In this document: piece by piece, positions 1 to 9,758 of the stretch
Position numbering within the stretch: position 1 is the first letter of the stretch
Layout of the letters: each line of letters starts with the position of its first letter
Assembly: GCA_001579985.1 (NCBI GenBank)
Contig: LRSR01014467.1
Location: 1 to 24,080 of the forward strand
Direction: 5' to 3'
DNA: 24,080 nt
Source of the DNA: Hypsibius dujardini
Taxonomy: Eukaryota > Tardigrada > Eutardigrada > Parachela > Hypsibiidae
The notes under the pieces: model-generated
Seen by the model: the letters and a program-made list of their open reading frames with translations, nothing else
What the model was told of the DNA's origin: nothing
Database searches by the model: none
Translations under genes and position numbers: made by a program

Positions 1-355
1 GACTACTCCAATCGATTTTGTTATATTAAATAATTATAAATAATTTATCTTAAGAATTAATTTAATTTAAGATGAATTCTCGCTTATATATTTCACTCAT
101 TTCTTTCCATCCAGCTGGATTAATCACGAGGTTGAGATTGTTTCGAAATCATCAAAACAAAACCTGCAATCTAATCAATTTAAATAAAATTAAAATTAAA
201 ATGCAAATTTAGTTAATAACTAAAATTAAAAATTGATTTAATGCAATCATTATTATTAATATTTTAATTGTTTACTAAAACTTAATTTTTATTTTATTTT
301 ATTTAACTTTTAAATCTACTCAAATTTTGAATTCGCTGTTGTCAAGACAATGTAC

Positions 356-443
356 TTGCGATTGGTCTCTGAGCGAATTGCGCATTGTGAGTATCGTGGC
401 AACGCTAAACCAGGGATGCGAATGTCCAGGAACAGGCTCAATT
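356..443 (-). other. GC-richer island, possible third exon of the CASD1-like gene
   Basis: A GC-balanced block stands out inside extremely AT-rich sequence. On the minus strand a pyrimidine-rich stretch ends in cgaag at 444, and the frame that opens at 443 is phase-compatible with exon 2 of the CASD1-like gene (it completes a split Lys codon). It reads IEPVPGHSHPWFSVAT and ends before a possible donor CGCAA|gtacat at 355. I do not recognise these residues as CASD1, and the plus strand also carries a good donor (ACCG|gtaaga near 454). It could be an exon, a repeat relic or a regulatory block. Confidence 0.2.
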
Positions 444-610
444 CTTCGTACCGGTAAGAAACCGACACAAAATCCATGTAAATGGAATTTGTTTAAATTT
501 AATTTTTTCATTAATTTTTTTATTTAAATTTTTTTTATTTAAATTTTTTTTATTGATTTTTTTTATTTAATTTTTTTATTAATTTATATACTATATACAT
601 CTATGCGTAC

Positions 611-2877
611 TTTGTGTAACTGTTAAAGCAGTCTTCGAAGAAAACCCTTCGATCGCCACAGTCCTTGAGGAACCACAGACCGGAATTGATGAGAATCAAG
701 GCAGGAGCACTTTCCGCGGGAAGAGCGATGAGTTCACGTAAAGGGCCCGCCAGCGCCGCTTCGGAGAAGTACGGTGCCCACCACCGTCCGATGCGGAAGT
801 TGTAAGGCTCTACGATGCGGTGGAACAGACAGGTCTGGAGGATCTCGCTGTACCACGTCAGGTTGAGCGCTTCCGGCTTGTCGCAGTAGTCGTCGTTGGT
901 GGTGAACTGCATGGTCTCGGTGCGTCCGGTCAACTCCCGGAACAGCGCCACCTGCAGCTGACGCATCCGCGAATCGCCAATCAGCAGGATGAAAGTATCG
1001 CGTTTCTTCCGCTTTTTCGACAATCGCCTCCCACATTCCTCCAGATTGCTACGGCCAATATAAAAAACCAAATTAATAATTACAAAACTTTTAATTTAAT
1101 TTAATTTAATTTTCTTTCTACGCAAACCCAAAAATTAATGATTATAAATATTTTATTTTATTTTCTTTCTACGCAAACCAAAAAATTAATAATTATAAAC
1201 ATTTTATTTTATTTTCTTTCCACGCAAACCAAAAAGGGGCGAAATGAGGACTTCAATTGCGATATTTTTAAACAAAGAGCGGAATGTTTTACTGGAAAAT
1301 TTCGAAATTCATTTTTTTCCCCAATTTATTCGGTTAGGCGCGAAAAATTGGAAATTTTTTTTAAATGATTGAGGATTTTATTTTCTTGATTTGCCCCGTA
1401 GCAGAAATAATTCGGTAATCGGTTGTTGTTGTTCTTTTACTGTTCCATCTAAAAATTTACTTTGAAATCAGTTTGCATGAGCAGACTTTTTTCCTATTTT
1501 GAAGGGCGTAACGAAACTGAGAATCATTGTATTATTTTCTCAGAGACGAACTCACGGGCTAAAAAGAATATTCCTTAGCGTCCTTAAAAAACGGCACAAT
1601 TGAATTCATAACCGGAAGTAAGTATTTTACAATGAAAATCAATTATTATTATTATTTTATTATTTTAATTTATTTGCGAATTTTCCAATTTTCTCGCGTC
1701 CAAAGTGGATAAACTGAAAAAGCAAACTTACAATGGAAACGATTTTCAGAGGAGGAACCCAGAAACCCGCTTTATTTTTTTGATAGACCTATAAAATTAA
1801 AAATTTTATTTTATTAAACTTTTCAAAATCAATTTGTATCAGTCAGGATTAGAAAAAAATTTCGGCAGAATTTCAAAGTTCGGACAACACTAGAAAATTC
1901 CATTTTCCTTGATTCTGACCGTAAAAACATTTTTGCAGAATAATTTTATTTAACGAATTTTTTGTCTTTCTCTCCCGAAAATCAATTTTAAATCGTTTGG
2001 TATTAGCAGAATCTTTTTAAAATGTTAGGGGGCGGAGTTATACGTCATTTCTGGAATATGACTTGTAAGTTTCCGGTCGGGCTGGACTAGCTCCGCCCCT
2101 TACGTCCAAAACAGATTCTGCTAATGCCAATCAATTTCAAATTAAATTTAAAAAAGGACAGTGTCAAATTGTTTTTAAATTTAATTTTTTCTTTAAATTT
2201 AAGTTTTTACAGTCAAAATCACGAAAAAATTGAACCTTCCAGTGCTTTCTTTAAAATTCTATCAAAAATACCTTTCACATCCTGACCGATAAGATTAATT
2301 TTGAAAATCATCATAATTGTAGCTAGACCTACAAACGAAATATAAAGCGGAGACATTCTTGGTTTCCCATTTGAAAATCGTCTCGAGTTTGTCGCCACCG
2401 TACTTGTATTTTTCTCTGACTCGTTTTTTAAAACAAATTACTCGGTATTTTCAGTCACCGCTTCGCCGTACGCTTCCCTCTTATCCTGGCGTTTTACTGG
2501 ATATTTTTAATCCACTCGTACCTTAGATTCCTATATGAAGCCATTTTGCAGTTGAATGGCTGCCAGCCGGGTTGGTCCTCCAGGCTGACGGTCTCCGAGC
2601 CATAGTACCAGAGATCGTCGCAATTAGTTTCCGGTTTCGCGTACCGTTTGTCTGAATTCAAATCCCGCACGGAGAACGGATTGGATTGACTCTCGTTCGC
2701 GGTTGCATCCCAAATCCCGTCATCTCCCACCCCTGGACGCTTGAGTTTCCCCTCAGACAAAGGCGTCCAGACAAACGTCTGCTGGTCGTAGAGATACGCT
2801 ATCCGAATAGCCAGGATGAAGAACGGACTCAAGCATACGGCACATGTGACACTCCAAGCGTTACAATGCTTGATCAT
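611..2877 (-). CDS. CASD1-like sialate O-acetyltransferase, N-terminal exons (partial)
   Basis: Two coding exons: 2877-2522 and 1048-611 (minus strand). The donor is CTAAG|gtacga and the acceptor ggccgtag|C, and the phases agree (2 then 1). The start Met at 2877 has A at -3. Residues about 9-28 form a signal-anchor helix, followed by a luminal segment with a Cys-Asp-Asp-Leu-Trp stretch and a GWQPFNC box. Exon 2 opens with a Cys and basic residues, then ILLIGDSRMRQL, the SGNH/PC-esterase block that holds the catalytic Ser in CASD1, and later LINSGLWFLK. CASD1-family proteins have this order (helix, W-x-P-x-x-C, GDSRxRQL) before a multi-pass acyltransferase domain. In CASD1 this Golgi enzyme transfers acetyl to sialic acid; that activity is inferred here. 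The rest of the esterase (Asp-His) and the membrane domain should lie beyond the left edge. The exon 2 donor is probably CACAAA|gtacgc at 610. A related PC-esterase family is the alternative. Confidence 0.68.
1083..1236. repeat. Short tandem repeat in AT-rich intron, about 3 units
   Basis: Three successive units carry the words TTTTCTTTC, ACGCAAACC and AAAAATTAAT with ATTATAAA spacers. The period is about 60 bases and the units are imperfect. Confidence 0.5.
1991..2137. mobile_element. Palindromic MITE-like element, copy A
   Basis: The arms are 1991-2040 and 2088-2137. The left arm reads TGGTATTAGCAGAATCT and ends at GGGGGCGGAGTTA. The right arm is its inverted counterpart, starting TAGCTCCGCCCCTTACG and ending AGATTCTGCTAATGCCAATC. 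The asymmetric centre is about 47 bases. No reading frame is present, which fits a non-autonomous foldback element. Copies at 13018-13172 and 16849-17003 share the same layout. Confidence 0.6.
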
Positions 2878-3427
2878 GTTCCGATAATTGCGAGTTATTC
2901 TACTGTTCTCCCCAATGCCAATGTAGTGAACATATCCCGTCCACCATAGTGGTTCTCCTCGCGGCCACGGTAATCCACAGTATAGGGAGACGTAAGTAAG
3001 CCAGTGAGCACCCTTGAGTTAAGCACCCTTGAGGAAATAAGGGAAAAAGTCAGTAAGTAACGCTAAGTGAGTGAGTAATGAGGAACGGGATTGTCAATGT
3101 ACTTTCCTCAGACACAGTGCAATCTGGATCCGTTGCCCACGTGCTCGTTATTATTACCGACATTTTCGAGTTGAACGGCCGCGAAAAAGTAATACCGTCA
3201 CTTTGGGGCACACATATCTTTACCCTATGCTCGGTCTTCTAGAAAGCGTACGAACTTGCCTTCCGGTTGCCTCGTGTGCCGCTGACCCTCGGTCCCTTCA
3301 GGCAGTGCGACAATAACACCGTTTTGACCACTGATGATTGGTATTACAGGTACAGAAAGTAGACACTAGTTTCTGTAGGTAGTATACCTACTGATGGTGG
3401 TCGTACGTGCAGCGCGCTTTGGTAGAC

Positions 3428-3572
3428 ATCGTATACAGACATCATCAACATATACAGACATCACATACAGACATCATCAACATATACAGACATCATATAC
3501 AGACATCATCAACGTATACAGACATCACATACAGACATCATCAACATATACAGACATCATATACAGACATCA
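3428..3572. repeat. ACAGACATC minisatellite
   Basis: The word ACAGACATCA recurs nine times with spacers TATAT, CAT and TCAACATAT, giving a higher-order unit of about 33 bases (two short periods plus a TCAAC-containing spacer). The spacer variants alternate regularly (CACATACAG versus CATATACAG), so the array seems to have grown by duplication of a 60-70 base block. Confidence 0.85.
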
Positions 3573-4057
3573 TGTACCCGCGGTACTCGTTTATTAACAG
3601 TCACTATAACAATGAAACCTCACTTGTCAGTACCTCAGGGTAACAATTACCATTCTACAATGAGACTCACTTGGGACCATTTTCATAAAGCTGGAGCATA
3701 TAACGTCTCCTCTTCAATTTAAATCAATATAATTCATTACGACTTATAACACTTGTATTTGTTTCATCGACATGGATTCATCAAACAGTTTCCAAATAAT
3801 CAAAATTTTGACAGTGACAATCAGCGAAAATGGAATCTTACAGTATATTTTCCGAAATCCTAAATTCTGCTAAAAGTGTTGAGAGCCTGACCAATGAAAA
3901 AAAAACATAAACCGTAACTAGGGGACTTCCGGTAATTTACAGAATAAAGAGGAGACATTAGGCGTTCCAAGCAACCATGAAAATCGCCCCAACGTGAATA
4001 AGTCTCAAAATAAATTTGTTTTCTCATTTTCCCGCCCAGAATTCAGTTCGGTACTGT

Positions 4058-4183
4058 ACTGCCGCGTTAGCTTCGCGCAACAAACACAGCATTTTCAGTA
4101 TATACTGCCCGGGCAATAACACACGGAGTGGGGGGAAAATCGCCCGGGGCGGCGCTACAGGTGCGCGAAGCTAACGCGGCAGT
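4058..4183. repeat. Perfect 22-bp inverted repeat with 82-bp loop
   Basis: ACTGCCGCGTTAGCTTCGCG, then CA, at 4058-4079 is exactly complementary to 4162-4183. Within the loop GCCCGGGC and GCCCGGGGC form a second, shorter stem. The word CAGTTCGG occurs on both sides (4044 and 4180). It is non-coding. It could be another foldback element or a transcribed hairpin. Confidence 0.7.
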
Positions 4184-4283
4184 TCGGGACTCGTAAAAAT
4201 ATTGAGTAATGTCAGTGGATTATTTTTCAGAGATTAAGGGGCGGTGATATGTCCACCTTCCAAAAAAGGTCTGAGATCGTAAG

Positions 4284-4435
4284 GTGCCATTCACATATTA
4301 CGTAATCAAAGGAGGGTAGGTGGCCTTGATTATTCATCAGTAAAATAAGCTCCGCCCTCCGGTATAACTTGGATTATTTTGGTAGGTGGATGGTGGAAAA
4401 ATGCCATTTTTGATTACGTAATATGTGAATGGGCC
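4284..4435. mobile_element. 152-bp MITE with perfect 24-bp inverted ends
   Basis: 4287-4310 (CCATTCACATATTACGTAAT, then CAAA) is exactly complementary to 4409-4432. TAAG at 4280-4283 and 4436-4439 flanks the element as a possible 4-bp target duplication. A short subterminal match (GGTAGGTGG) occurs at both ends in direct orientation. There is no coding capacity. GCCATTCA...TTACGTAA ends resemble those of widespread animal DNA-transposon MITEs, but I cannot assign a superfamily. Confidence 0.75.
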
Positions 4436-4461
4436 TAAGCGCCGCTTCCACAGCTTGCCCC

Positions 4462-4513
4462 ATAGCTCCCTCCGCTCACCCCAGAAATACATTTGCCTGA
4501 TGCCAATCGATTC
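4462..4513. mobile_element. Solo right arm of the palindromic family
   Basis: CATAGCTCCCTCCGCTC at the left and CTGATGCCAATCGATTCG at the right match the right arms of copies A and B in order and spacing. A degenerate left arm may be 4200-4250 (ATTGAGTAATGTCAG, then AAGGGGCGG). In that case the 152-bp MITE sits nested inside an older copy. Confidence 0.45.
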
Positions 4514-4732
4514 GCGATGGTAAAGGATAAAGAAAAATTTCATTGAGTTCCACTGTGAGGAAACAGGGAACTGCGTTAGCTCAGAAAAATCGGTGACTAG
4601 GAATAGGCCGGACTGCGCACGTAAATCACCAAGAGAACCGAAGGCTTCCCTGTATCGTACTCCAATTGCACACAAGCGAAAATTCCCCGACGACGTCATC
4701 CACCAACAACATCTGGCTGGTACCATCACAGC

Positions 4733-4934
4733 CCATCTGTGCATCACCATCATTGCTTGTCCAAACGACCATCGGTCCGTGCCACGGTCCGTGCCATGGT
4801 CCATCTGTGCGTCATCATCATTGCTTGTCCAAACGACTATCGGTCCGTGCCATGGTCCGTGCCACGGTCCGTGCCATGGTTCGTCTGTGCATCATCGTCA
4901 TTGCTTGTCCAAACGACCACCGGTCCGTGCCACA
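4733..4934. repeat. Minisatellite overlapping the POLG stop codon
   Basis: Three units begin at about 4733, 4801 and 4881. Each has CTGTGC, a run of ATC/GTC triplets, TTGCTTGTCCAAACGAC and then one to three copies of a 12-base subunit (GGTCCGTGCCAY). Unit lengths are 68, 80 and a partial third. The third unit supplies the last 11-12 codons and the stop of POLG; the other two lie in its 3' flank. Confidence 0.85.
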
Positions 4935-7900
4935 GCATCAAACACACTCAACGCCTCGCCCTTCGGCACGCCGTAGGTCCGTTCCAGCCCCTGCGGATTG
5001 GACGGCGTCAGGCAGTCCACACTGGCGTCCTTCCGCAGCACCCGGTCCACGTCGACTGCGCTGAAGTAGGCGATCGACAGCGGCAGGTCGTACATGCCCA
5101 GCCGGTGGGCGAACATGGCGCGCGTCAGCAGATTGGTCAGATGGAGCGCCAGCACCGCCCGATCGCGGTCGTCATCCTCCACCAGGTAGCGCACCTCATC
5201 GTGGATGCTCAGGCAAAACCGACCGCGAATGTCGTACTTGGTCATGAGCCACTTCATGCAGACCAGCATCAGGTGGAGGTAGTCCACCGCCGAGCTCTGC
5301 ACCACCTACGACGATTAAACGGTTAACACGTGGAGAAGTTATTCAATAATCAAACCAATCAATCCAGCAGGAGAGCTCGACAGTTTGACTTGATTTGATT
5401 CATTGATGATTGATTTTCAAAGTCGCGCATGATGATTGATTTGCGAGATCAGTGACCGATTTCCAAAAGTCGCGCATGGACAAGAGTGACCAGATTCGGT
5501 AAAAGTTGCGTTCGAAACTGGAACTCATGTAACTGCATAGTTGTAACGAGTCTCAAGGGTTGACAGGCTGCAAGCATTCAAAAAAGCCACCGGAAAGATC
5601 TATAATCAGAGATCTACAAACCAAATCAATCAAACAAATTCAAATCAAAATATCAAGCAAATGAGACGACTTAATTAAAAATCAGTCGATAGAATTTTTT
5701 GTTTTCTTTCAAAATATTATAAACATCCATATCCATAATGTTTTATCACTTTTCAAAAAACGTATCCTGCTGTGTGTTTAAAAACACAGTTCACTAACGG
5801 GTGGTTTTTACATTGTGCAGCTCAAATATCAAACAAAATCGGGTCTGTTTGATCTAACTTGCGCGTGTTAACGAATCGATGTGCATGATAAAATTTAAGG
5901 TTACACACATGGTCCCAATTTTGGGTGGCAGACTTCAAGCCAAAAAGGTTGGTCCGAGTTCGAGCCGAATTAAGTCATCGCGCGCACGCGCTCTTGACCA
6001 CAGCTGACCATGCAGCCTTCACTTAATTGATTGATTGAACTTGTCTATTTTGGGCATTAAATCAAAGATTCAGGAGAAAGCAGTGGCAAGATCTAGCCAA
6101 GAGTGGCTCAAACTCAGACCACCCTGATGGCTCGAACTCTGCCACCCAAAATTGAGGCCATGTGTGTATACCCGAATTTATGCGGTTACATTGGTACAAA
6201 TTGCACTTAGCCCGGCATCGCAACCCACACAGCACGACTGACCCAGTTGACGCGGCTGGTCAGGAAGTCGTCCTCGACATTTTCCTTCATCAGCGCCCGC
6301 GAAATCCGCACGTCCAGCACCGGGGTCCGCGGCTCCGCCGAGGTGGCGATCGCCTCCAGCTTGTTGAACATGTACGACTCACTGCCGTTGTTCCAGAAGG
6401 ACGACTCGGTCAGCTGGGACAGCACCTTGGAGAGTTCTCTCCGGTCCGTCACGTCCACTTTCTTCCCGCTGGTCATCTCGTAGATCTCCTTGAGGGAGCT
6501 GAACTTGAAGGGCGCCTCCACGTCCGTCTCGTTTAAGCCGCACTTGAGGGCCAGGAATTTGCCCATCGTGTTGAGTCGGTACTGCCGGTAGCCCTTGGAG
6601 AAGCTGTAGATCTTTTGGGCTTTCCCAGTGGCCTGGGCTTCGCTCAAGTCGTGGTTGAAGTTGCGAAGCAGGACCGCGGCGTAATCGCGCCCGGCGCCGT
6701 AAATTCGGCCGTAATTGAGGATTTTGGCTTGGTCGCGTTCAACGCCGGCCTGTGCGGCGGTCTTACTGTGAAGATCGGTGCCGTCGGCTTTGTTGCCTTG
6801 GAGGGTCATCCAACCGAAAGCGGTGCAGCCATGTTCTTTTAGCCAATTTGAGTCGCCTAGAATAGCGGCTATCCAAAGTTCCTGCAAGCAGATGTGTGTA
6901 TATTTTGGAAAATTTTCATCGAAACATAAAGAGCGAAAGAGAGCGTCTGGCTGTCTGTCTCTTGGATGACATCAAAACACATACAGATTATGGACACAAA
7001 TCGAAATCGAATTCGGACATAACCTAAGGTTTGTAAAACAGACAGATAAGACAAGTTCGTGGAACAACCAGAACAGGATGACATGCAGACAGCTAGCAAG
7101 AGACAGATGGGAAAGTAGACAGAACGACCGACAATGTGACGCAACAACAGAGTATACGTTTCGTCGTAGATTTCAAGACAGAGAGACAAATACCTACGTC
7201 TGACTGTCTATTTGTCTGCCTGACTGCCTCCCTGTCTGCTTGGTTGCCTGCCTGCCTGCCTGTGTGTATGGCCGTGTGTCTGTTTGTCTGTCATCCTACG
7301 ACTGCCTGCCTCCCAGTGTGTATCTTTTCTTCTGCCAGTGAGTGCCACTCTCCATCTGAATTTTCGCGGGAATACCTGTGAGTCAACGTCAGCGCCAACA
7401 ATGCTGTAGCCAGGCGGTGACTGAATCATGGCCTTCAGTTCACTGCCAATTCGATCGGACCGGACGTTACTGGCTGTCATCCAGGTCGATTCTACAGCTC
7501 GCCGAGTGACTGTTCCCATGTAGGCCAACCGCGGAAGCAACGCGCCATATCGGTCATCTGCCGTGTAGGAGGGGGGAGTGCGGTTGCCGGTCACAGGCAT
7601 GTCTTCCACTTTGAGATCACCGATGAGTTGAGATTCAATGCGGTCCTTGTTGTTGTGCCAGTAGGAGACCATTTTGCTGAGTCGGATGGCGTCGCTGGCA
7701 CTGCCGAACGAGGCTTTCAGCATGCCGGATTCAAAATGCTGCAGAAAGTCCTTGGACAGGGGACTGCCGACGTTGTGCTCGAGGCCGTTGGCGTGGGTCA
7801 GTCGTCGGAAGACGCAGCCCGGAATGACGTCGTAGAACTCGTTCCGTTCCAAAGGGCTAACGATCTACAATGGTAACAGATGGCAAATATGCGTGAAACG

Positions 7901-7968
7901 TATTCAAACAAACGGGTTAGTTTCCTGTTTATACAATCCAGTGGACCGCCTGTTTCTACGTCCTTGCC

Positions 7969-8002
<34 letters not shown>

Positions 8003-9721
8003 ACTGTCTAACTGCCTGCCCGTCTCACTGTCGGTTTGTCTGCCTAGCTGCCTGCATGTCGTCTCTGGGCATGCTTGTCAGGTTGTCAGCTCCGTTGCAT
8101 TCAAGCAAACCTTTTTCAGAACCACTTTTGGCGGCCGCTTCTGCTGCTTCGCCTGAAATTCCCGCATCTCAATGTCCTCCGACAGGTAACTGCTCAGCTC
8201 CTGATCAACCTCCGTGACTGGGGGTAACACTCTCACGACTCGGTTTTTTCCCTCTGCCAAGCCGGCGAAACTGGAAACGCTGCTGTTCTGCGCGAAAAAC
8301 GCTCGCTGCTCCTCCGGCGACATATCACCCAACTTTTCCCAGTCTTCTTCAGATACTACGGTATTAACAACCGCTGTGTTCACCGCGTTCTTCTTCTTTC
8401 CAGTCGTCGCCACCGGCTGTGGTAATGGCACTGACTTCGCGATCCCGATCGGTCGACCCAGCTTCACAGCCAGTTCGTGAAGTTTATGCAATGGGAAGGG
8501 CGCGGCTTCCGCTGGAGGCTTCACTTTGCCTTTGGTCGGTGGTTTCACTTCAAACAGTTCCACCCGCGGAACTATTTCCAGATCCGGCGGTGCTGGTTCC
8601 AGCCATCCCCAACCGTGCTCTGGCGTGTGGTGCAAAGGCCAACCGTTCCAGGTTAGGCGCATAAGTTTCGGGGTGAGACGCATGCGGAGACTGACATCTT
8701 CAGGGGTAGGGATTCCCTTTGCATCGACAGTCTCACTTTTCTTTGAGAGCTCGCGATACCAATTGGGTAAGGCAGCCAGGTCAAGATTCTTCGTTCTATG
8801 AAAATAGAAATGAGCAATCACAAGGCAAGAATAAGCCGTTGGTAAATCAAAGAGAGAGAGAAAGACAGACCAGCAGCCAGACCGATCGACACACAGACCA
8901 GCATGCAGTCAGGTAAACAGAAAACAGGCGGCAAGACAAACAGAGAGACTATCAGACAAACAGACAAGCAAAAAGATAACAAAGGGGGAATCAGGTAGAC
9001 AGAAAAACAGACGGCACGATCAAGAGACAGACACGCAGCTAGGCACACAGACAAGTAGACAGGCAGGCAGGCAGACAGGCAGGCAGACAGACAGACAGAC
9101 AAGCAGACAGAACGAGAGACAACTAAAAGAACTAACTAGTAGTACCTGGATGTGACTTTTTGGCTCGACCAATCCAAATCCCACAGCCAAAGATCATCCT
9201 TATAAGCCTCGCCCTCCCGCATACCGACCGCGTCCACGGCCAGCTTCACCAAACTCCGCCGCAGATCATCCTCAATCTGCGTGCACGCCTCATTGGACTT
9301 GCTGATGTATATCTCCCAGTTCTTATTCACCGGAAGGTACACCGAACTCATTTCTAACAATCCACCGAACGTCACCGGATGCGGTGCCGCTTCCCGGAAC
9401 TTAGGCACGAGAGCTTGAGCCAACTGGTGGGTGGCACGAACGTCGTTCGCGCAGTAACTCATTAGAGCGTCGAAGTTGTCGCGAACATCGTTGAGGTTGC
9501 CATCAACAAAAATTCTTGATAAAGCCTTGTCGTAGGGAAGGATGGCATCGCAGTGTAGCTGGTAGACGGCTTCTAGGTTGTTCATCGAGCCGACTTCCAT
9601 CCATCGTCGCGAATTGACGTTTTCGGGCGCACCCTTTTTCTTGGCAAGTTTCTAGGTAGAGAACACAAAAGTCAATAAAAATAAAGTGACAGGAATCCAG
9701 GAACACAAACAACAGACAGCC

Positions 9722-9758
<37 letters not shown>

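Larger units (their letters stand above)
1049..2521 (-). other. AT-rich intron of the CASD1-like gene
   Basis: 1473 bases between two phase-matched exons, dominated by A/T runs. No second coding exon is visible. Near 1085-1235 a unit of about 60 bases (ATTTTATTTTCTTTCTACGC, then AAACC and AAAAATTAAT) repeats about three times in tandem. The intron also contains one palindromic MITE-like element at 1991-2137. Confidence 0.5.
2878..4732. other. Intergenic region between CASD1-like start and POLG 3' end
   Basis: About 1.85 kb with no supportable gene. It should hold the promoter of the CASD1-like gene (just above 2877) and the POLG 3' untranslated region (just below 4898), but I see no clear TATA box or polyadenylation signal. 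It contains a tandem array (3428-3572), a perfect 22-bp inverted repeat (4058-4183), a 152-bp element with 24-bp inverted ends (4284-4435) and a half copy of the palindromic family (4462-4513). Open frames here cross these repeats and have no coding character. Confidence 0.6.

Noticed and set aside
3428-3572. CRISPR-like array of regularly spaced ACAGACATC words
   Set aside because: Spacers are near-identical and the host is an animal; it is a minisatellite.
4337-4804. 155-codon minus-strand open frame
   Set aside because: It runs through the 152-bp MITE, a palindromic arm and the minisatellite, and shows no protein-like composition or splice logic.
4739-5326. Plus-strand open frame of 195 codons
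   Set aside because: It is the antisense of POLG exon 7 plus the minisatellite.
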